Shown here: positions 1-6,334 of the stretch, piece after piece
How positions within the stretch are numbered: the stretch's first letter is position 1
Layout: each line of letters starts with the position of its first letter
NCBI GenBank assembly: GCA_964495755.1
Contig: CAZBXU010000188.1
Location: 1-6,386, forward strand
DNA: 6,386 bases
Reading direction: 5' to 3'
Source: JAFGQJ01 sp964495755
GTDB taxonomy: Bacteria; Spirochaetota; Spirochaetia; SZUA-6; DRHE01
Notes under the pieces: generated by a model
Database searches by the model: none
What the model was told of the DNA's origin: nothing
The model's input: the letters and a program-made list of their open reading frames with translations, nothing else
Translations under genes and position numbers: made by a program

Positions 1-434
1 GCAGCCTGTTTCCCTTCGACTACTGCGGGATCTATCACCGCAGTCGATATTTGCTTAGCGGCGGCTACGATACCTGGATGGACAACCCTTACTGGCAGAA
101 GCTGGACTTCGGTCTGCGCTCATTTTTGTGGGGCGAGCAGATCCTCTGCCGGAGGGACGTGGTGGTGCGCTACAGCGGAGAGACGGTAAGCGAGGACAGC
201 AGCGCCGATATCAGCTACAAGTTGTTCTTCCTCAAAAATTTGGCCGTTCATTTCAACGGCGAGATGGGGGTTCTGCCGGCTTCGAAGCGCTTCGCCTACT
301 GCCTGCGATCCGATTCCAGCTGGCTCGATGCAAGAAATGAATTCCGAGAGGTGCAAACGTGGGTTCATCAGAACCGATACCGGTTCAAAAGCGACGTCCA
401 GAGCCTGGTAAACCATTGGGAGATTCCCGAATAA
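1..434 (+). CDS. Probable glycosyltransferase, C-terminal part (5'-truncated)
   Basis: The reading frame is open from base 3 to the TAA at 432-434 (143 codons visible), so the gene begins upstream of the window; the TTG at 51 is an internal leucine rather than a start. The visible segment resembles the back end of GT-A, family-2-like glycosyltransferases. It has an aromatic stretch with CGIYHRS, then a GGYD motif like the usual GGFDE, then a KLDFGLR segment followed by WGEQI, the region where such enzymes carry their acceptor-binding or catalytic-base residues. The remainder (DVVVRYSGE to WEIPE) is soluble and has no transmembrane segment. The substrate cannot be told. The nucleotide-binding half and the DxD motif lie outside the window, so the family call is an inference from a fragment. 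Its stop overlaps the beginning of the downstream cytidylyltransferase, which supports co-transcription and a shared sugar pathway. Confidence 0.6.
   Translation, partial: SLFPFDYCGIYHRSRYLLSGGYDTWMDNPYWQKLDFGLRSFLWGEQILCRRDVVVRYSGETVSEDSSADISYKLFFLKNLAVHFNGEMGVLPASKRFAYCLRSDSSWLDARNEFREVQTWVHQNRYRFKSDVQSLVNHWEIPE
418..422 (+). promoter_or_regulatory. Shine-Dalgarno site that points to an ATA start for the next gene
   Basis: GGGAG at 418-422 lies inside the end of the glycosyltransferase gene. It is 8 bases before the ATA at 431 but 20 bases before the next ordinary start, GTG at 443. Normal spacing is about 5 to 9 bases, so it favours initiation at or very near 431. The upstream candidates GTG 359 and TTG 416 have no comparable purine tract at proper distance. 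Confidence 0.5.
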
Positions 435-1132
435 GCACGGGAGTGCTGCTGCAGGTCCGCCTGCACTCCCAAAGGTTGCCCCGCAAGGCCCTGCTTCCCC
501 TTGCTGGGCGTTCCGTGCTCGAGCATGTTCTGCGGGCGCTCAGGGGCATTCGCGTCGATGTGTACGCCCTGCTTACCGACACCCGCAGCAGCGAGGCTCT
601 GGCTCCCGCCGCCGAAGCGGAGGGTTTCTCCGTATTTGTCGGTCCCGAGGAGGACGTGCTTGCCCGTTACGCCCGGGCGGTCGACCATTACGGACTCAGG
701 CGGGTTATCCGGGCTACGGGGGATAACCCCCTGGTGTCGGCCCGGGCCGCAGAAGCGCTGATGGAGATCCACAGCAGGGAAGAATATTCTCTAAGCCATT
801 TTCTGGGGAATCCACTGGGAACGGGGGTGGAGGTGGTCGAGGCCGGGGCTCTGCTTGAAGCCGAAAGCCGGACCCGGGATCCCTACGAGCGGGAGCACAT
901 CACCACCTACCTCTACCGCCATCCGCAGGCCTTCAGGATCGGTGAGATTCCCTGTCCGCTCCAATGGGCGTTTCCTGAAGCCCGGGTCACCCTGGATACC
1001 GAGGAGGACTACGCTCTTCTCCAGAGTATCTTCTCCGACCTTTACAGAGGTCCTCCGGTAGAGATCGACGAGCTGGTGGACTGGCTGACCAGGAACACCC
1101 TCAGCCGATCAGCTTCCGCCCAGGAGGACTAA
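431..1132 (+). CDS. SpsF-type cytidylyltransferase (CMP-sugar synthetase family)
   Basis: Members of this family (COG1861-like; related to NeuA and KdsB) transfer CMP from CTP to a sugar, often a sialic-acid-like nonulosonic acid, in the cytoplasm. Numbering from the ATA at 431 gives 233 residues, a usual length. The N-terminal nucleotide-binding signature is at residues 8-19 (QVRLHSQRLPRK, canonical QARMxSxRLPxK). GDNPL is at 97-101 (metal and sugar site), YEREHITTY at 152-160, and VTLDTEEDY at 186-194. The start is uncertain. Family proteins begin about 7 residues before the glutamine, which falls on ATA 431, with a Shine-Dalgarno 8 bases upstream. Alternatives are GTG 359 or TTG 416 (extra residues outside the fold) or GTG 443 (which would trim the first beta strand). 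The 4-base ATAA overlap with the upstream stop implies translational coupling. The family is clear; the actual sugar is not. Confidence 0.82.
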   Translation: MSTGVLLQVRLHSQRLPRKALLPLAGRSVLEHVLRALRGIRVDVYALLTDTRSSEALAPAAEAEGFSVFVGPEEDVLARYARAVDHYGLRRVIRATGDNPLVSARAAEALMEIHSREEYSLSHFLGNPLGTGVEVVEAGALLEAESRTRDPYEREHITTYLYRHPQAFRIGEIPCPLQWAFPEARVTLDTEEDYALLQSIFSDLYRGPPVEIDELVDWLTRNTLSRSASAQED

Positions 1133-1135
1133 CCC

Positions 1136-3001
1136 GTGCCCTGGAATGGAGCGGCGAAGGTCCTGCTCGTGCCGTCGGTCAGGGCAGGCATGGGAAGCGG
1201 CCACCTCCGGCGTTCCCTGCATCTGGCGGAGATATTCGGGCCGGATAGTGCCGTCCTGGTTGAGACAGGGGATCAGGGCTTATGCTCCGACCCGCAGAAG
1301 CTTCTCGAGCCGCTCGGGGGGGACGCCGTCACCCTCAGGGTACTCCGCGCGTACGAGCCGAAGGAGCATTGGGATATGGTGATCGTGGACAGGCGCAGCT
1401 CCGGGGTGGAGCAGGTGCGCCGCTTTTTTCCCACCCCGGTTGTCGGATTGGACGAAGGGGGGCCGTCCCGACCCTATCTCAGCTATCTGATCGACACCTT
1501 TCCCGCCTACCACCGGCGGCATCGTGCCAATCTGAGCGCTTTGAGCCTTCTCGATCCGCCGGAGAAGGGTGCGGACTTCCACTTCCCCTTTGGCAGGGTG
1601 CTGATCAGCTTCGGCGGCGAGGATCCGGCGGACTTGAGCAGCAGCCTCCTCGAGCTGCTGCTTCGAAAGCAGCTGTTCAAGATGAAGCAGATCACGGTGG
1701 TTCAGGGACCCTATTTTCAGCGGTCCCTCTGGCCCGATGGAATAGAGGTGCTCCACAGCCCCGGGGACCTGAAAGCGATCCTGCACCGCTACGATCTGGT
1801 GTTCTGCTCCTTCGGCCTGACCACCTACGAAGCCCTTGCTGCGGGAGTGCCCGTGATCAATCTGAATCCTACCGCCTACCACAGGCGGCTCAGTGCGGCT
1901 GCGGGGATTCCCGAGGTCGGTGTACGGCGGCCCTCGCTCGGGAAGCTGCGGCGCCTGATCGACAAACCGCAAGCCCTGCAGGCTCTGCTGCTTCGCTACC
2001 CCAATGAGGTTTTGCACCAGGGTCCCCGGGTTTCGGAGCTTCCCGAGCGTTTGCAGCCCTCCGGGCCGGCTCGCTGTCCCGTCTGTTCTGAAGCGGTGAA
2101 TCCCGCGGTGGCCCGCTCTGTCGAACGCTCCTACTTCCGCTGTCGCAGCTGCGGCATCCTCTACATGATCGCCTTCGGCCGGGAAAGGACCCACTACGAC
2201 AGGGAGTATTTCTTCTCCGAATACAAGAAGCAGTACGGCAAAACCTACCTGGAGGATTTTGAATCCATCAAGGGGACGGCCTACAGACGCCTGGAGAACA
2301 TCCGCTCGGTGCTATCTTTGCGCAGGCGCACAGGAGCCGCCGGTTCTTCCACACCCGCCGCCCGCGTCCCGGGCATAACGCCGTCTACACCCTTCCCAGC
2401 GCCGCAACGGTTGCTCGATGTGGGCTGTGCTTATGGACCTTTTTTGCAGGCCGCCCGGGAACGGGGGTTCCAGGTTCAGGGGTTCGACGTTTCTTCCGAA
2501 GCGGCCTGCTACGTTCGTGAGGAGCTAGGCATTACCTGCGGCCTGGGGGATTTCTCCTCGAACGACCCTGCCGGGGTGCCTGCCGGGGGCGAAGGGGATT
2601 TCGATGTCATCAGCCTGTGGTACGTGATCGAGCATTTCCGGGACACCGGGAGGGTATTGAGACGGATCAACAGGCTGCTCAAGCCGGGGGGTGTTTTTTC
2701 CTTCTCCACTCCGAACGCTTCGGGGATCTCCGCCCGGAAGGACCGAAATCTGTTTTTAAAGAACAGTCCGCCGGATCATTACACGGTGTGGCCTCTCCGG
2801 GCCGTAGCCCCGCTGCTGGCCCGCTTCGGCCTTGAATTAAAAAAAATCGTCGTGACAGGCCACCACGGGGAGCGTTTTCCCTGGCCGGGTCGGCTGGAAC
2901 CTGATTCCCCGATCGCAGCAGGTCTGTCCGGTCTGAGCCGTCTTCTACGGCTGGGAGACACCTTCGAGGCCTACGCGATCAAGGTGAGGGAACTGCCATG
3001 A
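1136..3001 (+). CDS. Fusion: PseG/SpsG-like GT-B domain + zinc ribbon + SAM methyltransferase
   Basis: This 621-residue protein has three parts. Residues 8 to about 300 resemble PseG/SpsG UDP-sugar hydrolases: GMGSGHLRR at 18-26 (His23 at the catalytic-His position), VIVDRRSSG at 82-90, ISFGGEDP at 157-164, and GLTTYEALAAGVPV at 227-240. Residues 314-339 form a zinc ribbon (CPVC, 18 residues, CRSC). The rest is a class I methyltransferase: LLDVGCAYG at 426-434 (motif I), GFDVS at 449-453, FDVISLWYVIEH at 489-500, and a LLKPGGVFSFSTPN segment at 514-527. Zinc ribbons before this type of methyltransferase are familiar in sugar C- and N-methyltransferases. An Ala/Pro/Ser/Thr-rich stretch at about 397-423 sits just before motif I. 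The GTG start is supported by AGGAGG at 1122-1127, 8 bases upstream. The gene is 3 bases after the cytidylyltransferase and overlaps the ATP-grasp gene by ATGA. It is probably cytoplasmic. Whether the first domain hydrolyses a nucleotide sugar or transfers a glycosyl group is not decided by the sequence. Confidence 0.8.
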   Translation: MPWNGAAKVLLVPSVRAGMGSGHLRRSLHLAEIFGPDSAVLVETGDQGLCSDPQKLLEPLGGDAVTLRVLRAYEPKEHWDMVIVDRRSSGVEQVRRFFPTPVVGLDEGGPSRPYLSYLIDTFPAYHRRHRANLSALSLLDPPEKGADFHFPFGRVLISFGGEDPADLSSSLLELLLRKQLFKMKQITVVQGPYFQRSLWPDGIEVLHSPGDLKAILHRYDLVFCSFGLTTYEALAAGVPVINLNPTAYHRRLSAAAGIPEVGVRRPSLGKLRRLIDKPQALQALLLRYPNEVLHQGPRVSELPERLQPSGPARCPVCSEAVNPAVARSVERSYFRCRSCGILYMIAFGRERTHYDREYFFSEYKKQYGKTYLEDFESIKGTAYRRLENIRSVLSLRRRTGAAGSSTPAARVPGITPSTPFPAPQRLLDVGCAYGPFLQAARERGFQVQGFDVSSEAACYVREELGITCGLGDFSSNDPAGVPAGGEGDFDVISLWYVIEHFRDTGRVLRRINRLLKPGGVFSFSTPNASGISARKDRNLFLKNSPPDHYTVWPLRAVAPLLARFGLELKKIVVTGHHGERFPWPGRLEPDSPIAAGLSGLSRLLRLGDTFEAYAIKVRELP

Positions 3002-4650
3002 GCACCAGGTCCTCGGACAAGGTCGTCCTGATCCTGGGGGGCGGGGTGATGCAGCTGCCGGCGGTTCGTCTGGCCAAACAGAAGGGCTGGACCGTGGTGG
3101 TGGCCGCTGCCGGCATCGGCGAAGAGATCGAGCAGCTGGCCGACGCTTGCGAGCAAGTGGACCTCCGGGATCGGGAGGCGGTTGCCCGGGTGGCCCGGGG
3201 CATCAAGAGGGGCTTCGGTCTTGACGGAGTGTTCACCGCCGGCACCGATTTCTCCACCACCGTGGCCTGGGTGGCAGAGCAGGTGGGGCTTCCCGGCATA
3301 TCCTACCGAAGCGCCCTGGCAGCTACGGACAAGTCCCGCATGCGGGAGGTCTTCGAAGACCAGGGGGTGCCCAGCCCGCCGTTCTTCACGGTTACCAAGA
3401 AGACGGCAAGCTTGCCGGCGGGATTCTCCTTTCCAGTGGTGGTCAAACCGGTGGACAACATGGGCGCCCGGGGAGTTCGCCGGGTGGATGACGAGCAGCA
3501 GCTGTTTCAAGCCCTTGAAGCGGCCTTGCAGCAGTCCGGCAGCGGCCGGGCGATCGTCGAGCAGTTTCTGGATGGGCCGGAGCTCAGCCTGGACGCCCTG
3601 GTCTACGACGGCCGGGTCACGATCTGCGGGGTGGCGGACCGGCATATCTGTTTTCCTCCCTATTTTGTCGAGATGGGACATACCCTGCCCAGCGCACTCG
3701 ATACCGCTTCGGTGCGCAGTGTAGAAGAGGTTTTCATTCGGGGTATCCACGCTTTAGGGATCCATAGTGGAGCCGCCAAGGGAGATATCAAGATGACACC
3801 GGCGGGAGCCGTGGTCGGGGAGATAGCCGCCCGTTTGTCAGGAGGCTACATGTCGGGGTGGACCTATCCCTTCGCCTCCGGTGTGGAAGTTACCGAGGCG
3901 GCCCTGAATATCGCTGTGGGCCTTCCCCCGGGCGATTTGACACCCAAACGGGACTGGGTCTCGGCGGAGCGGGCCTTTATCTCGATCCCGGGCACTGTCG
4001 AAGCGCTGGAGGGGTCGGAGAAGGCGTTACAGCAGTCCGGCATCGAAGAGCTGTTTCTGCGGGTTTCCGAGGGACAGCAGGTAGAGCTGCCCATCAACAA
4101 CATGGGCAAGTGCGGCAACCTGATCTCCAGGGCACCCAGCAGGCGGGAAGCGCTGCAGGCGGTGCAGGCGGCCGTGCAGACCGTGCTGGTTCGCCTGAAG
4201 CCGGGGAGCTCCCGCACCGAAGAGTATCTGGACGGGAGTTATCAGAGCGGGTTTTCCGCCTTTTCAGGGCTATCCCCCCGGGGCGCCCGCGGGCTTGCGG
4301 CCCTGCCCCCGTACATCGGAGACCTCACGAGCTACCCTCGGCGGCAGGGTGATGTCAAGATCCTGGTCCCGCGGCAAGTCGAGCTGGAAGAGGCCCGGGA
4401 CTGGCACGGATTCACCCTCGAAGCGGCTTTCCGAAGGGTGGTGGAGATCACGGGCGTCCGGCCCGTCGAATCCGCAGAAGCGGCTCCTTCCTCCGCCCGG
4501 CAGCGGCGGGGCGGCCTGACCTTGGGATATCTGTTCTGGAAAGCTCTGATCAAGGGAGGGGTTCAGGCAGGTGTCTATCTGATCGATACCTTATGTGATC
4601 CGGCGGGCAATCCGAAGCAAGTAGTGAGGAGATGGTTGGGTTGGCAATAA
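2998..4650 (+). CDS. ATP-grasp ligase with long C-terminal extension
   Basis: ATP-grasp enzymes activate a carboxylate as acyl phosphate and join it to an amine or similar nucleophile. This 550-residue protein has a pre-ATP-grasp Rossmann-like domain (GGGVMQLPAVRLAKQKG at 14-30). The ATP-grasp domain follows: FPVVVKPVDNMGARGV at 145-160 with ATP-binding Lys150, IVEQFLDGPELSLDALV at 186-202 covering the hinge, and GDIKMTP at 262-268 plus GEIAARLSGGYMS at 274-286 with metal-binding Glu275. Residues 320-400 (RAFISIPG, then EAL and a helix) resemble the C-terminal subdomain of L-amino-acid ligases. Residues 401-550 match nothing I recognise and end in a fairly hydrophobic stretch (YLFWKALIKGG, AGVYLIDTL), perhaps membrane-associated. 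There is no signal peptide. The ATG start overlaps the previous TGA (ATGA), with GAGG at 2986-2989 as Shine-Dalgarno. Likely substrates are an amino acid or amino sugar; PurK-, PurT- or carbamoyl-phosphate-synthase-like roles are less likely given the neighbours. Confidence 0.8.
   Translation: MSTRSSDKVVLILGGGVMQLPAVRLAKQKGWTVVVAAAGIGEEIEQLADACEQVDLRDREAVARVARGIKRGFGLDGVFTAGTDFSTTVAWVAEQVGLPGISYRSALAATDKSRMREVFEDQGVPSPPFFTVTKKTASLPAGFSFPVVVKPVDNMGARGVRRVDDEQQLFQALEAALQQSGSGRAIVEQFLDGPELSLDALVYDGRVTICGVADRHICFPPYFVEMGHTLPSALDTASVRSVEEVFIRGIHALGIHSGAAKGDIKMTPAGAVVGEIAARLSGGYMSGWTYPFASGVEVTEAALNIAVGLPPGDLTPKRDWVSAERAFISIPGTVEALEGSEKALQQSGIEELFLRVSEGQQVELPINNMGKCGNLISRAPSRREALQAVQAAVQTVLVRLKPGSSRTEEYLDGSYQSGFSAFSGLSPRGARGLAALPPYIGDLTSYPRRQGDVKILVPRQVELEEARDWHGFTLEAAFRRVVEITGVRPVESAEAAPSSARQRRGGLTLGYLFWKALIKGGVQAGVYLIDTLCDPAGNPKQVVRRWLGWQ
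4626..4631 (+). promoter_or_regulatory. Shine-Dalgarno site deciding the amidase start
   Basis: GAGGAG at 4626-4631 touches the ATG at 4632 with no spacer, too close for normal initiation. It is 9 bases before the in-frame TTG at 4641 and 21 bases before the ATG at 4653. Spacing therefore favours TTG 4641, within the last codons of the ATP-grasp gene. Confidence 0.5.
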
Positions 4651-5699
4651 AGATGCGAGGGACGATCGTAGGTCTGCTCCTTCTACTGCTTGGGGCGGGA
4701 CTTTTCGCAGAGTCTATGCCACTTGCCGGAGTGCTGGAGCAATTCAAAGCCAGCCTGCAGTGGAATCCGGCAACCGAGACCGGATATCTCGATCTGAGCG
4801 GAGAAGGTTTAGGGGAGCTGGGAGACCGGATCATCTTTTCTATAGGTTCTCCCTGGATGGTGGTGAACTACCGCGAGAAGATCCGCACCCTGGGGGTCCA
4901 GCGCTCCGAGGGAGGTCTCTTGTTCCCCGACGGAACTCTCGAAGCCCTGAACCGCTACTTCGAACTGAGAGCCCTGCGGCGAATCCTGCCCAGGGTTGCG
5001 GCGATCCTGATCGACCCGGGGCACGGCGGAAAGGACTCCGGAGCGATCGGATATCATACCGGCAAGGGCGAGGAGCTGCGCATCCTGGAAAAGGACGTGG
5101 TGCTGGAGGTTTCGAAAAAGCTCTATCAGCTGTTGAAGGCGGAATATCCGGATAAGCAGATCTTCCTCACCCGGAATGACGACACCTATCTCAAGCTCGA
5201 GGAACGAACGGAAATCGCCAACAATGTAGCGCTCCGGGAACACGAAGCGATCATTTTCGTTTCCATCCACGCCAATGCCGCCTTCAACAAAGACGCCAGG
5301 GGATACGAGGTGTGGGTGCTTCCCGGTGACTATCGGCGAACCCTGATCGATACAACCACACTGGATGAACAGACCAGACCCATCGCCCCCATCCTGAACG
5401 TCCTTCTCGAAGAGGAGTACTCGATCGAGAGTGCGTCCCTGGCCAAGGCCGTGTTGGACAGCTTTGACAATTTCGTAGGGGATGTGACGGAAAACCGCGG
5501 TATTCGGGAGGAATCCTGGTTCGTGGTCCGGAAGGCAAAGATGCCCTCGATCCTGATCGAGCTCGGTTACGTGACCAACAAGGAGGAAGCCCATCTCCTG
5601 GCCGAGGAGTCGTACTTGCAGAAACTTGCACGGGGAATATATACTGGGATTCGTAGTTTCGTATCCAACTTCGAGAGCACAAAAGGGTTCACGGAGTGA
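4641..5699 (+). CDS. Exported N-acetylmuramoyl-L-alanine amidase (Amidase_3)
   Basis: This enzyme cleaves the bond between MurNAc and the stem peptide of peptidoglycan in the periplasm, using zinc. With a TTG 4641 start it has 352 residues. A signal peptide is clear: MAIKMRG, a leucine-rich core, and probable cleavage after GLFA near residue 24. Residues about 27-110 form an N-terminal domain with no LysM, SH3 or classic AMIN motif; it may be a copper-amine-oxidase-N-like beta fold (weak). The catalytic domain spans about 120-345. Zinc ligands are His128 in LIDPGHGG, Glu150 in LEKDV and His210 in SIHANA; the catalytic Glu307 lies in SILIELGYVTN. All key residues are present. Between His210 and Glu307 is an extra acidic helical stretch (LNVLLEEEYSIES, about 253-265) where AmiA/B/C enzymes carry an inhibitory helix. 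ATG 4632 or ATG 4653 are alternative starts; they do not change the mature protein. The gene overlaps the ATP-grasp gene by 10 bases. Confidence 0.92.
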   Translation: MAIKMRGTIVGLLLLLLGAGLFAESMPLAGVLEQFKASLQWNPATETGYLDLSGEGLGELGDRIIFSIGSPWMVVNYREKIRTLGVQRSEGGLLFPDGTLEALNRYFELRALRRILPRVAAILIDPGHGGKDSGAIGYHTGKGEELRILEKDVVLEVSKKLYQLLKAEYPDKQIFLTRNDDTYLKLEERTEIANNVALREHEAIIFVSIHANAAFNKDARGYEVWVLPGDYRRTLIDTTTLDEQTRPIAPILNVLLEEEYSIESASLAKAVLDSFDNFVGDVTENRGIREESWFVVRKAKMPSILIELGYVTNKEEAHLLAEESYLQKLARGIYTGIRSFVSNFESTKGFTE

Positions 5700-5715
5700 A
5701 ACGAGTAACCTGAGT

Positions 5716-5722
5716 AGGGGAG
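5716..5722 (+). promoter_or_regulatory. Shine-Dalgarno site for the GerMN-domain gene
   Basis: AGGGGAG at 5716-5722 is the only good ribosome-binding sequence between the amidase stop and the membrane segment of the next protein. It lies 11 bases before TTG 5734, slightly longer than ideal. GTG 5755 is 32 bases away and would remove the charged N-terminus. Confidence 0.45.
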
Positions 5723-5733
5723 CCGCCGCAGCC

Positions 5734-6234
5734 TTGAGTATCGACAACAAAGCAGTGCGCCTGATTTTCGGAGCCTTGTTTCTGTTCCTCATCGTGCTGT
5801 CCCTATCCTTCTACTTTCTAAGCACACCCTGGAGCGCCCGGGTGCTGTTCTTTCCCGAGACTGCCACCGGCCGGCTGGTCGGGGAGCGTCGTTTCCTCCC
5901 TCCCCGTCGGGAGCTGACGGCAAATGTCGAGCTGTACGTGCAGGAACTGATCCTGGGTCCCGCCGATCCCCTGCTGAGTCGTGTCGTGCCCAGAGACGTG
6001 ACTCTGCAATCTGTGCTTTCCCGCCAGGGAGAGGTGTACGTGAGTCTGTCCAAAGAGATCGTCGATCTGTCTCCCGGCGCCGCCCTGAGCTTTGACCGGG
6101 CCGTGCAGACGATCGCTAACGGCGTGCTGTACAACTTCCCCCATGTCAAACGACTCTATCTGCTGGTGGAGGGACAGCTTCCGGGCGAGCAGTACGCCGA
6201 TGGATTCACCTTCGAAAAAAAAATATTGAAATAA
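5734..6234 (+). CDS. Membrane-anchored GerMN-domain protein
   Basis: With the TTG start at 5734 the protein has 166 residues: a short charged N-terminus (MSIDNKAVR), one transmembrane helix at about 8-29, and a domain outside the membrane. Residues about 62-150 match the pattern of the GerMN fold (sporulation and spore germination domain): VQELILGPADPLLSRVVP at 69-86, then VTLQSV, then GEVYVSLSKEIVDLS at 99-113, and a helix followed by VKRLYLLVEGQLP. In Bacillus GerM, this domain acts in the envelope during sporulation and germination. In a non-sporulating bacterium a role in peptidoglycan or envelope assembly is likely but unproven. It follows the amidase by 34 bases, suggesting a shared periplasmic job. 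A longer version from TTG 5626 would overlap the amidase and put a polar region before the helix; I consider it less likely. The 3' end contains a run of nine A (6215-6223). Confidence 0.72.
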   Translation: MSIDNKAVRLIFGALFLFLIVLSLSFYFLSTPWSARVLFFPETATGRLVGERRFLPPRRELTANVELYVQELILGPADPLLSRVVPRDVTLQSVLSRQGEVYVSLSKEIVDLSPGAALSFDRAVQTIANGVLYNFPHVKRLYLLVEGQLPGEQYADGFTFEKKILK

Positions 6235-6295
6235 TGAAAAATAAAACGTTAAGTTTATACACCCCGTATCAGATATAATAAAAAGAGAAAACTTG

Positions 6296-6323
6296 TTGAC
6301 ATCGATTTGGAGTGCCGTATACT
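6296..6323 (+). promoter_or_regulatory. Sigma-70 promoter, TTGACA-16-TATACT
   Basis: The -35 box TTGACA (6296-6301) is a perfect consensus. The -10 box TATACT (6318-6323) differs from TATAAT by one base, and the spacer is 16 bases. Transcription would start near 6330, giving a leader of about 27 bases before the ATG at 6357. The A-rich tract upstream is in the right place to strengthen it. This looks like a strong housekeeping promoter for a highly made product. Confidence 0.82.
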
Positions 6324-6334
6324 TTAGAGTGAAC

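Noticed and set aside
1280..2194. Long open frame on the minus strand (304 codons) across the fusion gene
   Set aside because: It lies opposite a clearly conserved protein. Its translation shows no recognisable motif, and long antisense frames are expected in G+C-rich coding DNA.
2971..3750. Minus-strand open frame (259 codons) opposite the ATP-grasp gene
   Set aside because: It is a shadow of the conserved ATP-grasp frame; its translation is His/Gly/Pro-rich and resembles no family.
5688..5700. Perfect 5-bp hairpin TTCAC-GGA-GTGAA over the amidase stop codon
   Set aside because: The stem is short and no T-run follows, so it is not an intrinsic terminator; its occurrence by chance is likely.
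4809..5792. Minus-strand open frame (327 codons) opposite the amidase
   Set aside because: The plus-strand amidase has all catalytic residues in place, so the antisense frame is a by-product of codon bias.
6215..6223. Run of nine A near the end of the GerMN-domain gene as a possible phase-variation tract
   Set aside because: Slippage would alter only the last few residues after the conserved domain, so no switching effect is expected.
6242..6258. A+T-rich inverted repeat (ATAAAAC/GTTTAT) after the GerMN-domain gene
   Set aside because: It has a bulge, almost no G-C pairs and no T-tract, so it is too weak for a terminator and gives no clear operator symmetry.
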